Positions 29,010-36,542 of a stretch of DNA of 64,000 nucleotides are shown here, piece after piece; position 1 is the first letter of the stretch; each line of letters starts with the position of its first letter. A program made the position numbers and the translations under genes. The notes under the pieces are model-generated. The model was not told where the DNA came from and ran no database searches. It saw only the letters and a list, made by a program, of their open reading frames with translations. Source of the stretch: Reichenbachiella sp. (lineage in GTDB: Bacteria > Bacteroidota > Bacteroidia > Cytophagales > Cyclobacteriaceae); NCBI RefSeq assembly GCF_033344935.1, contig NZ_JAWPMM010000001.1, positions 4,814,079 through 4,878,078 of the forward strand. Reading direction: 5' to 3'.

Positions 29010-29264
29010 CTAATTAGACTTGAATATAATATCTCCTATCTTCATGTCTTCACAACTTACCGCCTCCTCACTAGGCCAATATGTGACAATGCAAAAGTAT
29101 TCTTGTTCAACCATTGAACCACTAACATTTTGATATTGAAATTTTCCTCCTATCATCCAAGAAGTATCACTTAACGCTTCAGTCTTCGCAGATGAAAATG
29201 GAAAATCAACTTCATATCCTAAGTATTTAACCAATTCCGATATGCTCCACCAAAAGGAAGCCAA
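29010..29264 (-). CDS. Hypothetical protein fragment running into the island junction
   Basis: An 84-codon frame starting at TTG 29264. The residues look like real protein (KYLGYEVDFPFSSAKTEALS ... CIVTYWPSEEAV), but there is no ATG until codon 37. The frame extends upstream, without a start, straight to the kinase stop codon at 29289-29291. Its first codons are made of the ancestral tRNA terminator and the att repeat. The simplest reading is the 3' remnant of an island gene whose start was lost at the recombination junction. The alternative is a genuine TTG-start gene. Confidence 0.35.
   Translation of the reverse strand: MASFWWSISELVKYLGYEVDFPFSSAKTEALSDTSWMIGGKFQYQNVSGSMVEQEYFCIVTYWPSEEAVSCEDMKIGDIIFKSN
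29236..29250 (+). repeat. att direct repeat, distal copy with ancestral tRNA tail
   Basis: TCCGATATGCTCCAC is identical to the tRNA-Ala 3' end. The next bases complete a CCA tail (29250-29252) directly before a terminator hairpin, as expected for the original 3' end of the tRNA gene. Confidence 0.85.
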
Positions 29265-29281
29265 ATTAACTTCCTTTTTTT
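29253..29281. terminator. Bidirectional terminator (ancestral tRNA-Ala / sensor kinase)
   Basis: AAAGGAAG (29253-29260) pairs with CTTCCTTT (29270-29277). On the plus strand a run of seven T (29275-29281) follows. On the minus strand the stem ends in TTTT, and it lies 8 bases past the kinase stop. It probably served both the tRNA-Ala gene (before the insertion) and the convergent kinase operon. Confidence 0.75.
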
Positions 29282-29288
29282 GTGTTCC

Positions 29289-31193
29289 TTAGGTAATATT
29301 CGAAGGTAAAAACACCTTGAATGATGTTCCTTCTCCTTCTTTACTTTGAACTTCTATGCGGCCTTTGTTCAGCTCCACAAACTCGTGTACCAAAAGCAGT
29401 CCCAACCCAATGCCCTTTTCGCCCTTAGTTCCCCATTGACTTCTGGTTCCTTTCAGAGAAAATAGATTTTCAAGTTTTTCCTGAGAGATGCCAATTCCAG
29501 TATCCTTTATCTCAATCACCCCAAAACCATCCTCTTCAGCAATATTTAGGGTCACACTCCCTGCTTCAGGAGTAAATTTGATGGCATTACTTAGCAGGTT
29601 TCGGATGATAGTAGACACACTGTTTTTGTCTGCTTTAATAGTTACATCTTCTGGCAGTTGACCTACCAAGTCGATGTTTTTTGCAATCGCCATATTCAAC
29701 ATGATATTCAGGTTAGACTGGCTGATTTCTCTCAACGAGATGGTCTGAGGATCGTAAGGGATTCTCCCTTCTTGGCTCAGTGCCCACTCCAATAAATTAT
29801 CTAGTAATTCCGATACCTCCTTAGCAGAAGCTTCCATCATACTGCCTAATTGCTTCAATCCATCCACATCCTTGCTGTCAGCCAATACATTAATCAAGCC
29901 TGAAATCCCTTGGAAATTACTTATGGGACCACGGATATCATGTGAAACAATAGAGAAAAAACGATCTTTTGTTTTATTTACTTCATCGAGTTTGTTTCTC
30001 TGAGCTGCAATCACTCGTCTACGCTGCCTTACGATTCGCACTGCCCTATCTTTAATTCTATAAATTTTTAGTAGCGCAATAGTCAATACCAATAACAAAG
30101 CAATTATAAAAACCGCACTCCAGGCTACCATTCTATTGAGCTTAGCTTGTTCACTCAATAGGTCTACCTCTATTTGTTTCTTATTTACTTCATACTCTGT
30201 GCGGAGATCGGCCATTTTACGAATGGTTTCTTCGTTGTTGATGCTATCTCGGTAGGTAATATATTGCTTCAGATAAGTGTAAGCCTCATCAGAGTTACCT
30301 ACTGATTTGTAGAGTTCAGAAAGTTTGAGGCTGGCGTCTCGGATTTGTTCCTTTAGCCCTTCTTCAAGACCAATATTTAAACTGCTCTTTGCATATTTTA
30401 CAGCTCTATGATACTCGCCTCTCTCAGCGTAAATTTCAGCCAATGAAGTCTGATATACAGCTATCGGATATCGGTCGCCGAGTTCCTCTAAAATAGTTAT
30501 GGCTTGATTTATGTTTTCTTCTGCACGTACATATTGACCTAGTTCGGCTAGTACCAAACCTATATTTCCTAAGTTGAAGGCTGTTCCCATAGGATAGTCA
30601 ATTCTGTTGAAAATCAATTTAGAGCGCTGAAAAAAGACTAGTGCAGAATCATAGTTTTTTATGTTTAGGAACTCGTCTCCCGTATTGAGTAGTGTGGACC
30701 CCATATTAACCGAGTCATCTAGTTCTTTAAACATTTCAAACGCCATACGATATTGAACTATCGATTCATCATGCCGCTGACTAAGCGAATACAAATCACC
30801 TACAGAGGAATAAGCACCAGCGATTATATTCTGGAAACCCATATTTTCGGCAATTTGCAAGCCTTTCAAATAGCGCTGAAGAGCCACATCAAAGTCGCCC
30901 AAAAGTCTGTGTGCATGGCCATTTAGGATATATCCTCTTGATTCCCATAGTGGCTCATTAAGTTCATGACTTTGATTGATTAGCAGATTGGAATAATAAA
31001 GTTTTTTTGCTGCATTACGTTGCTGATAGGCAACCTCTTCCAGTAAGTCAAAATAGCTACTATCCCTAACCTCAATTCCCTTGAGCACAAGAGTGAGACT
31101 ATCAGCTACCCTTTGATTTTGACAAGGGGCTTTAAAAGAGAGTAAAAGAAAACTACCTGCCATAAGACAAGTAGTTTTTAAGTTAAATTTCAA
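29289..31193 (-). CDS. TPR-containing sensor histidine kinase
   Basis: A 634-residue membrane kinase. A signal sequence is followed by TPR repeats (about 50-330), one membrane helix (about 345-370) and a short coiled region. The dimerisation/phosphoacceptor domain has His418 in FFSIVSHDIRGPIS, and the HATPase domain carries DNLLEWALSQEG, NLLSNAIKF, DTGIGIS and GIGLGLLLVHEF. This periplasmic-TPR kinase design is common in Bacteroidota. No response regulator is adjacent, so it is an orphan. The 118-residue gene upstream lies 2 bases away and is likely co-transcribed. Confidence 0.92.
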   Translation of the reverse strand: MKFNLKTTCLMAGSFLLLSFKAPCQNQRVADSLTLVLKGIEVRDSSYFDLLEEVAYQQRNAAKKLYYSNLLINQSHELNEPLWESRGYILNGHAHRLLGDFDVALQRYLKGLQIAENMGFQNIIAGAYSSVGDLYSLSQRHDESIVQYRMAFEMFKELDDSVNMGSTLLNTGDEFLNIKNYDSALVFFQRSKLIFNRIDYPMGTAFNLGNIGLVLAELGQYVRAEENINQAITILEELGDRYPIAVYQTSLAEIYAERGEYHRAVKYAKSSLNIGLEEGLKEQIRDASLKLSELYKSVGNSDEAYTYLKQYITYRDSINNEETIRKMADLRTEYEVNKKQIEVDLLSEQAKLNRMVAWSAVFIIALLLVLTIALLKIYRIKDRAVRIVRQRRRVIAAQRNKLDEVNKTKDRFFSIVSHDIRGPISNFQGISGLINVLADSKDVDGLKQLGSMMEASAKEVSELLDNLLEWALSQEGRIPYDPQTISLREISQSNLNIMLNMAIAKNIDLVGQLPEDVTIKADKNSVSTIIRNLLSNAIKFTPEAGSVTLNIAEEDGFGVIEIKDTGIGISQEKLENLFSLKGTRSQWGTKGEKGIGLGLLLVHEFVELNKGRIEVQSKEGEGTSFKVFLPSNIT

Positions 31194-31195
31194 AA

Positions 31196-31552
31196 CTATG
31201 GTCTGATTTCAATCTTAGGATCTACCGTAATGGATTCCTTTTCTCCAGAAGGAATAAATACTACACTGTACTTACTATGCTGAGACCTCTTATTATCAAT
31301 TTTAGCCTCCCAAATACCTTTCTTCTCATGAGGGAGCTTCTTGAACATTTCCTTATTAGTATCAATCTGGATATCCACTATTTCTTTAATGCTCTTATCT
31401 GCTATTTCCCAAGCAATTTTACCATTTGGAGCAACATACGTGGTAAAGTCTTTCTGCTTTCCCTTTTCACTATGGTGCCCTTCATTATCAGACAGCACCA
31501 ATTCATTAGCCTCATATTTTAGATATACGATGGCCGGATCTTTTACGCTCAT
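31196..31552 (-). CDS. Hypothetical protein, upstream of sensor kinase
   Basis: A 118-residue soluble protein rich in Lys, Glu and beta-prone segments (IVYLKYEANELVLSDNEG; KYSVVFIPSGEKESITVDPK). It has no signal peptide, membrane helix or recognised domain. The stop is 2 bases before the kinase ATG, so the two genes are probably one transcript and the protein may act in the same signalling path. That link is inference from position only. Confidence 0.65.
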   Translation of the reverse strand: MSVKDPAIVYLKYEANELVLSDNEGHHSEKGKQKDFTTYVAPNGKIAWEIADKSIKEIVDIQIDTNKEMFKKLPHEKKGIWEAKIDNKRSQHSKYSVVFIPSGEKESITVDPKIEIRP

Positions 31553-31715
31553 TATTCAATGTTTAGATTATAAAAAAATAAATCTACAGGTGAAGCTTTA
31601 ATATTAATAAAAGCGTTTGGATTATGGAAGACTAATCAAGGCACATTCTTAACAACAAGGAATGAAATACTAGAATTGTTGCTTCTAATATCATTATTAG
31701 CTCATCGGAAAGGAT

Positions 31716-31991
31716 TTATCCGGGTTTAAACTTTTTGTACAAATTATCATTGTAACAATAAGCCCAATACTCATTGGGTTCTGCAGAGGCAATTACTGAA
31801 TGATTACTTTCTTCATGATGTGCACGGGCATGTTTGTTTTTTGACGAATCACAGCACAAAGTAACCCCACAGGTCTGGCAGGTTCTGAGATGCACCCACG
31901 TGGCTCCTGTTTTCACACATTCTTCACACACACCAGCGCCTGATTTGATTTGATTGAGCGCATCGAGATGGTTGCAGGATTTGGGATTCAT
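31716..31991 (-). CDS. UBP-type zinc finger domain protein
   Basis: A 91-residue protein made almost entirely of one ZnF-UBP domain. The Cys/His ligands appear in CNHLD (about 6), GVCEEC, TCQTCG, LCCD and the HARAHHEESNH stretch, closing with the EYWAYCYND aromatic segment. In eukaryotes this fold binds the free C-terminus of ubiquitin. Bacterial copies are common in soil and marine lineages, and their ligand is unknown. It is a single gene on the minus strand. Confidence 0.88.
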   Translation of the reverse strand: MNPKSCNHLDALNQIKSGAGVCEECVKTGATWVHLRTCQTCGVTLCCDSSKNKHARAHHEESNHSVIASAEPNEYWAYCYNDNLYKKFKPG

Positions 31992-32114
31992 AGATTACGT
32001 CTTGGGTGCTAATCTTAATTTAATGAATAATTATGAATATCCATCTCGCCCAGGCGTGCAACTATAATTCGAAACTTCAGTCTTTTATTCACCTAAGCAA
32101 GGTCTTATTTCCTA

Positions 32115-32166
32115 AAGCCCGATTGAAACTAGAAGCGCTTCTGGTAGATTTCGGGCTTGTTTTTAT
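32115..32166 (+). terminator. Orphan plus-strand terminator-like hairpin
   Basis: AAGCCCGA (32115-32122) pairs with TCGGGCTT (32151-32158), enclosing a second stem ACTAGAAGC/GCTTCTGGT (32128-32145). A T-rich tail follows at 32160-32166. No plus-strand gene ends upstream; the flanking gene is on the minus strand. It may end a small RNA or act as a leader structure for the YHS gene 90 bases downstream. Confidence 0.45.
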
Positions 32167-32255
32167 ACTTTTTCAAAATAAATCACTTTGGTTGTCCTAA
32201 CTTATTGTACTTATTCGTCATACCGCTGAAAAGCAAAGAACTAAATTGAAAAAAT

Positions 32256-32726
32256 ATGAAAGCATTAAAAATTGCAGGTATTGTGGTAGCAGTATTGGTT
32301 GTTGGGATATTTGTATTTGCCAAAACTAATCATGTGTCTCCATTAGGTATGGTGTCTTCTGATGAGTTTGATACTTACTCAGGTGTAGCAATCAAAGGCT
32401 ACGACCCCGTAAGCTATTTCGTGTCTGACAAAGCCCAATTGGGATCACAGGAATACCAATACGAATGGAAAGAGGCCAAGTGGTATTTTGTCTCAGAAGA
32501 AAACAAAAATGCATTTGTGAATAACCCTGAAATGTATGCTCCTCAATATGGTGGGTACTGCGGCTTTGCCGTGAATGCCGGATTCACAGCAGGAGCTGAC
32601 CCTACTTCCTATATGATTCAGGATGAAAAGCTCTATTTGTTTAATGGTGCCGAGGTGAAAGCAGAAGCAAAGGCAGGAGGTTCCGCTTTTTTTGATACCT
32701 CAAACACCAACTGGAATAAAAAGTAA
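32256..32726 (+). CDS. YHS domain-containing protein
   Basis: A 156-residue protein with an N-terminal membrane anchor or signal (residues about 4-23). It then has a YHS-type domain: IKGYDPVSYF (about 49-58), the EYQYEWKEAKWYFVSEENKN core and YGGYCGFAVNAGF with a single Cys. YHS domains bind metal ions in many exported proteins, and this stand-alone form is common in marine Bacteroidota. Metal binding is inferred from the family. It is followed by a strong terminator, so it is monocistronic. Confidence 0.88.
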   Translation: MKALKIAGIVVAVLVVGIFVFAKTNHVSPLGMVSSDEFDTYSGVAIKGYDPVSYFVSDKAQLGSQEYQYEWKEAKWYFVSEENKNAFVNNPEMYAPQYGGYCGFAVNAGFTAGADPTSYMIQDEKLYLFNGAEVKAEAKAGGSAFFDTSNTNWNKK

Positions 32727-32747
32727 GAAAATCCTATTAACTTGAAC

Positions 32748-32786
32748 ACACCCATCTTTGCACACGTAAGGATGGGTGTTTTTTTA
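32748..32786 (+). terminator. Rho-independent terminator after the YHS gene
   Basis: ACACCCATC (32748-32756) pairs with GATGGGTGT (32771-32779) and is followed by seven T (32779-32785). It lies inside a TTG-started extension of the next reading frame and so excludes that upstream start. Confidence 0.8.
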
Positions 32787-32798
32787 TATCAAAACTGT

Positions 32799-33491
32799 AT
32801 GATGTCTTCACAATCTTTACTCAATCGACCCTTCATATTTCTAAACAAACTCAAAGTCAACAACAACCGAGAGTGGTTCAACAAGAATAAAGATCAATAC
32901 CTCGAGGCACATCAGCAAATCATAGCATTTGCAGACCTACTATTGGATGAACTCAATAAGACAGATGTGATCGAAACTCCTACAGCCAAAAAAAGTCTTT
33001 ACCGAATTTATAGAGACGTTCGGTTCTCAAAAGACAAAACGCCATACAGCCTCTATTTTGGTGGAGGTTTCAGAAGGGCTGGAGCAGAAAGAAGAGGCGG
33101 CTATTATTTTCATCTGGAACCTGGTAATACGTATGTAGGTGGTGGCTTCTGGGGTCCCAATTCCCAAGACATGATGCACATACGAAAGCATCTACAACAA
33201 GAGCCTGAAATGTTGCGAGACATCATTGCTGACCCGGATTTCAAAAAGAATTTTGGTTTACTTAGAGGCGAACAGTTGAAACGTGCTCCCAAAGGATTTG
33301 AGGTGGACGATCCTGCCATTGATTTGCTGAGATACAAACAGTATTGGATACGTCATGAATTTGATATGAAGGAAGTGATGGGGCCTAACTTTCATTTGAG
33401 CATAATCAAGCAATTCCACTACATGCGTCCATTTTTTGATTACATGAGCGAGATACTGACTTCAGATTTAAACGGAGAGTCCATCCTATAA
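32799..33491 (+). CDS. DUF2461 domain-containing protein
   Basis: A 230-residue protein starting at tandem ATGs (32799/32802); a TTG at 32742 in frame is ruled out by the terminator just upstream. The DUF2461 (TIGR02453) pattern is clear: FIFLNKLKVNNNREWFNKNK (about residues 13-32), IYRDVRFSKDKTPYS (about 68-82) and the GGYYFHLEPGNTYVGGGFW segment. The biochemical role of this widespread family is not established. It stands alone between a terminator and a structured intergenic region. Confidence 0.88.
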   Translation: MMSSQSLLNRPFIFLNKLKVNNNREWFNKNKDQYLEAHQQIIAFADLLLDELNKTDVIETPTAKKSLYRIYRDVRFSKDKTPYSLYFGGGFRRAGAERRGGYYFHLEPGNTYVGGGFWGPNSQDMMHIRKHLQQEPEMLRDIIADPDFKKNFGLLRGEQLKRAPKGFEVDDPAIDLLRYKQYWIRHEFDMKEVMGPNFHLSIIKQFHYMRPFFDYMSEILTSDLNGESIL

Positions 33492-33625
33492 ATAAAAAAT
33501 CCCAGGGAACCACCCCTGGGATAAACTCAAAACATAACCAATCAACTAATCTACTTTCGGCCTTCTGCCGAAAACTGCCAACCAGCAGGGCTGCTGGACT
33601 GAGCAGTACCACTCAAAGTGGCGAT
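33491..33625 (-). ncRNA. Candidate structured small RNA
   Basis: Read on the minus strand, a -33 TTG, an 18-base spacer and a -7-like TAGATTTTG (33630-33638) precede four successive hairpins: CCACT/AGTGG (33609-33621), ACTGC..GCAGT enclosing CCAGCAG/CTGCTGG (33574-33607), TTTCGGC/GCCGAAA (33555-33573) and ATCCCAGGG/CCCTGGGAT (33499-33522). A U run follows at 33499-33494. No minus-strand coding gene uses this terminator. The plus-strand flanks are the DUF2461 gene and a sigma factor gene. No known RNA family was recognised. Confidence 0.5.
33499..33522 (-). terminator. Terminator of the candidate small RNA
   Basis: A 9-bp perfect stem ATCCCAGGG/CCCTGGGAT with a 6-base loop. The T run appears only on the minus strand (complement of the A run 33494-33499), so it terminates leftward transcription. 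Confidence 0.65.
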
Positions 33626-33791
33626 TAATCAAAATCTAAACTCGTAAAGCATTATCCAACTCCTGTGCCAAAACAGGAATAGAAGAGTCAAAATGGGTAT
33701 TATACCTACGAGTTTTGTTAAAAAAATTTAGTGGTATGTAATTATTGGCAATCCCATAGATACTAGTATCATTGAAATTAGATAACTATCT

Positions 33792-34298
33792 ATGGATTCA
33801 ATAAAGCAGGAAGAAATATTTCAAGATTGGTTGGCAAGATATAAAGCGCTGTTTTTCAAATTTGTTAGAGCTTATGCATTCAAGAAAACAGATCAGGACG
33901 ACTTGTTTCAGGAAATATGTATTCAAGTATGGAAATCCATTCCAAACTTTAGAAATGATTCGGCCGTATCCACTTGGCTCTATAGAGTGACCATGAACAC
34001 AGCTCTCTCATGGGTCAGAAAGGGAAAAAAACACGCCAACTCGAAACCAATAGATGGCTATGAACCTGTTGTAACCACATACCAAAGTGATGATGATCGT
34101 TTGGAGTGGCTTTATGAACAAATTGCTCAACTCAATAAAGTAGATCGAGCGCTTTGCCTTTTGATGCTAGATGGATTCAACTATAAAGAGATGTCGGCTA
34201 TGCTAGGAATTTCTAGTAATAATGTTGGTGTGAAAATCAATCGCATCAAAAAAAAATTAATTGAAAAATCTAAAAAACTTGTCAACGATGAACTTTGA
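33792..34298 (+). CDS. RNA polymerase ECF sigma factor
   Basis: A 168-residue sigma-70-family factor of the extracytoplasmic function type. Region 2 has the DQDDLFQEICIQVWKSI segment (about residues 33-49) and FRNDSAVSTWLYRVTMNTA. Region 4 has VDRALCLLMLDGFNYKEMSAMLGISSNNV-type helix-turn-helix content (about 116-145; quoted in part). Its last 11 bases overlap the next gene, a membrane protein likely to be its anti-sigma partner. The regulon is unknown. Confidence 0.9.
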   Translation: MDSIKQEEIFQDWLARYKALFFKFVRAYAFKKTDQDDLFQEICIQVWKSIPNFRNDSAVSTWLYRVTMNTALSWVRKGKKHANSKPIDGYEPVVTTYQSDDDRLEWLYEQIAQLNKVDRALCLLMLDGFNYKEMSAMLGISSNNVGVKINRIKKKLIEKSKKLVNDEL

Positions 34299-34881
34299 GG
34301 ATATGCAAAAAATATGGGATAGGCAGAATGGGAAGACACTATTTGCCATTGATGAAAATAGCTTAAAAAAACAAATGAGAGTAAAAATTAATAAAGCCAA
34401 TAAATCAGTTGATGTGATGGAATACGGCATTATTATATTGAACACAATAGTGGCTACAGTATTGACCTATCGTGGGATCGAATCTGGCAAATATCTAACT
34501 CTCATGACAGCCGGAGTATCATTTGCCATCATGCTGTATATGCTAGCAAATCGAGCAATGAGGAAGAAAAGGGAGATAAGATACGACGGAACCATGTTGT
34601 CGAGTTTGGATAATGCCATATCCAATCTCACTTATCATATGAATAAAGCAAAGAACTTTATTTGGTGGTACTTAGCTCCTTTTGCGATGACTACACTGGT
34701 CTCCATGTTTTACAATTTTGATCGCAATAAAATATGGATTTGGGTATTCGTAATACTAGCGTACCCTTTGGCGTTCTGGATGACAAAATGGGAAGTGAGA
34801 AGAGTTCACCTCCCAAGAATAAAATCACTAAAATCACTAAAAAATCTCTTGCAAAAAGAAAGTGACCTTATTCACGAGTGA
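34288..34881 (+). CDS. Membrane protein, putative anti-sigma partner
   Basis: A 197-residue protein from the ATG at 34288, inside the sigma gene's last codons; an upstream start at 34261 would overlap 38 bases and is less likely. A cytoplasmic N-terminal region of about 45 residues (MNFEDMQKIWDRQNGK) is followed by two pairs of membrane helices (about 47-90 and 125-170). Position and overlap with the ECF sigma gene suggest a membrane-bound regulator of that factor. No zinc anti-sigma motif is present, so the assignment is contextual. Confidence 0.65.
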   Translation: MNFEDMQKIWDRQNGKTLFAIDENSLKKQMRVKINKANKSVDVMEYGIIILNTIVATVLTYRGIESGKYLTLMTAGVSFAIMLYMLANRAMRKKREIRYDGTMLSSLDNAISNLTYHMNKAKNFIWWYLAPFAMTTLVSMFYNFDRNKIWIWVFVILAYPLAFWMTKWEVRRVHLPRIKSLKSLKNLLQKESDLIHE

Positions 34882-35365
34882 GTAATTCAATCAACGCAAA
34901 ATGATCTGGAAAAGAGTGGATCAATTCCGCTCTTTTTGCCATTTCAAAGTCCTCGAAATCAAAGCCAGGCGCAACCGTGCAACCAACTAATGAATATTCT
35001 CCACCATCTTGCACCTTTGAGGCAAACCAGCAATTAGCCGGTACTACGGCTTGCGGTACTTGCCCCTTCTCCAGTTCGAGGCCTAATATGATTTCATTGG
35101 TCTTCCCATTTTCATCAATGACGTATATACTCAATGCATCTCCTGCATAAAAATGCCACATCTCGTCAGATTTGATTCGATGAAAAGCAGAGAAATTTTC
35201 AGATGTGAGTAAGAAATAAATGCCGGTAGAGACATTTCTACCAGAAGGAAAATCCGTGAATTCGGCAGATACAGAAGAACGATAGGTTTCTTTGAAAAAG
35301 CCTCCTTCTGGATGTGGCTCTAACTCTAATCGCTCAACCCAATAATTAGCAGGCTTGCGCATCAA
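34868..35365 (-). CDS. Cupin domain protein (DUF985 / cupin_5)
   Basis: A 165-residue protein with the DUF985 pattern: LEPHPEGGFFKETYRS (about 15-30), STGIYFLLTSENFSAFHRI (about 46-64), SDEMWHFYAGD and the CTVAPGFDFEDFEMA end. It forms a beta-barrel cupin; a sugar epimerase-like relation has been proposed for the family, but its activity is uncertain. Its start codon overlaps the stop of the upstream DEAD-box helicase gene by 4 bases. The 3' end overlaps the convergent membrane protein gene by 14 bases. Confidence 0.88.
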   Translation of the reverse strand: MMRKPANYWVERLELEPHPEGGFFKETYRSSVSAEFTDFPSGRNVSTGIYFLLTSENFSAFHRIKSDEMWHFYAGDALSIYVIDENGKTNEIILGLELEKGQVPQAVVPANCWFASKVQDGGEYSLVGCTVAPGFDFEDFEMAKRAELIHSFPDHFALIELLTRE

Positions 35366-36474
35366 TCCTTTATTCGCTTCATTTTGATTTTAAGGTTTTG
35401 CTCGTAAAAGTGAATGCGTTTAACCTCTGCTTCAGATACCAAACAAAGTGAGAGACCATTCAATCCTGCTCGACCTGTTCTGCCACTTCTGTGAGTAAAA
35501 TATTCCAAATGCTCCGGCACCTGGTAATGCACCACATAAGACAAGCCTTTGACATCGATCCCTCTTGCGGCTACATCCGTAGAAACTAAAATCTGCAAAC
35601 TTTCATTCTTGAATGCTCGCATGACTTTATCTCGCTCCTTTTGTTTCATATCACCTTCAAGCGCTTCTGTCGAAATATTTTTCGATTGTAGTTGTTTACT
35701 TAGGGTCTGAGCAGCTGCCTTGGTATTACAAAAAATCAAGCCTCTATTCTCTTTCTGCGACCGAAGAAAAGACAACAACACTTTTACTTTATCATTTGGG
35801 TCGCAAACCACATATTGATACTCAATATTTTCATTCGCTCCTTTCTTTTTGAGCTCTACTCGTTGTGCATTTTGAGAAAGGTAGGTTCGGATCATTTTCT
35901 TTACGCCTTCAGGCATGGTAGCCGAAAACAACCATTTGTTGCTTCTAGTCGCAGTCTCATCTAAAATCTTGTTTAGGTCTTGTTTGAAACCCATACTCAG
36001 CATCTCGTCAGCTTCGTCTAGAACCACAGTTTGTACATGATCTAAGGATACAGCTTTGCGCTGCAGCAAGTCGACCAATCGACCAGGTGTCGCTACTAAT
36101 ATTTGTGTCGGCCTTTGTAATCTACTGATCTGCTCATCGATTTTAGCCCCTCCGAACACTGCTTCAGTAAATACCTTTTCGGAATATTTCGTGAATTTGA
36201 AAAGCTGCTTAGCTATCTGCTGGCAAAGCTCTCTGGTAGGGGCTAGCACTAAAGCTTGGATATTTTTTTCCTTCGGGTCCACTAATTCCAAGAGCGGTAA
36301 TCCAAAAGCAGCTGTCTTCCCTGTTCCAGTTTGTGCTTGTCCTACAAAATCAGTTTGACCCTGAACAAGAATAGGAATGGCTCTTTCTTGGATTTCGGAG
36401 GGTTCTTTAATACCCAACTCATTCAATCCTTTAATTAATGACTTTGAAATACCTAATGCTGAAAATGAAGACAC
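35362..36474 (-). CDS. DEAD-box RNA helicase
   Basis: A 370-residue ATP-dependent RNA helicase with a minimal core and no C-terminal extension. Motifs in order: Q motif (GIKEPSEIQERAIP), motif I AQTGTGKTA (about 42-50), Ia PTRELCQQ, II DEADEML, III SAT, V STDVAARGIDV and VI HRSGRTGRAG. It ends in a short basic KIKMKRIKD tail. A role in ribosome assembly or mRNA turnover is usual for such helicases. It has its own -7 box and overlaps the cupin gene by 4 bases. Confidence 0.95.
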   Translation of the reverse strand: MSSFSALGISKSLIKGLNELGIKEPSEIQERAIPILVQGQTDFVGQAQTGTGKTAAFGLPLLELVDPKEKNIQALVLAPTRELCQQIAKQLFKFTKYSEKVFTEAVFGGAKIDEQISRLQRPTQILVATPGRLVDLLQRKAVSLDHVQTVVLDEADEMLSMGFKQDLNKILDETATRSNKWLFSATMPEGVKKMIRTYLSQNAQRVELKKKGANENIEYQYVVCDPNDKVKVLLSFLRSQKENRGLIFCNTKAAAQTLSKQLQSKNISTEALEGDMKQKERDKVMRAFKNESLQILVSTDVAARGIDVKGLSYVVHYQVPEHLEYFTHRSGRTGRAGLNGLSLCLVSEAEVKRIHFYEQNLKIKMKRIKD

Positions 36475-36499
36475 GGTGTGCTGTATTTAAATGAAGACA

Positions 36500-36507
36500 C
36501 AAAGATA
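36500..36507 (-). promoter_or_regulatory. -7 promoter box TATCTTTG for the DEAD-box helicase
   Basis: The minus strand reads TATCTTTG, a perfect TAnnTTTG match, 25 bases upstream of the ATG at 36474. Confidence 0.5.
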
Positions 36508-36542
36508 GGTAGCACCATCCACACCTCTCTACTATTAGTTAC

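Larger units (their letters stand above)
27411..29250. mobile_element. Small tRNA-Ala-integrated island (remnant or non-autonomous element)
   Basis: The segment is bounded by a 15-bp direct repeat, TCCGATATGCTCCAC: one copy is the tRNA-Ala 3' end (27411-27425), the other is at 29236-29250. The outer copy is followed by CCA and a strong terminator, which looks like the original end of the tRNA gene. The interior is visibly AT-rich and holds a HEPN-like gene, its unknown partner and a coding remnant. No integrase is present, so the element is degraded or is mobilised by an enzyme encoded elsewhere. Confidence 0.8.

Noticed and set aside
32742..32798. TTG-started extension of the DUF2461 gene
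   Set aside because: The extension is made of the terminator hairpin and T run that follow the YHS gene, so translation must start at 32799 or 32802.
33406..33612. 68-codon minus-strand frame
   Set aside because: It overlaps the DUF2461 gene and the hairpin series of the candidate small RNA; no protein-like features.
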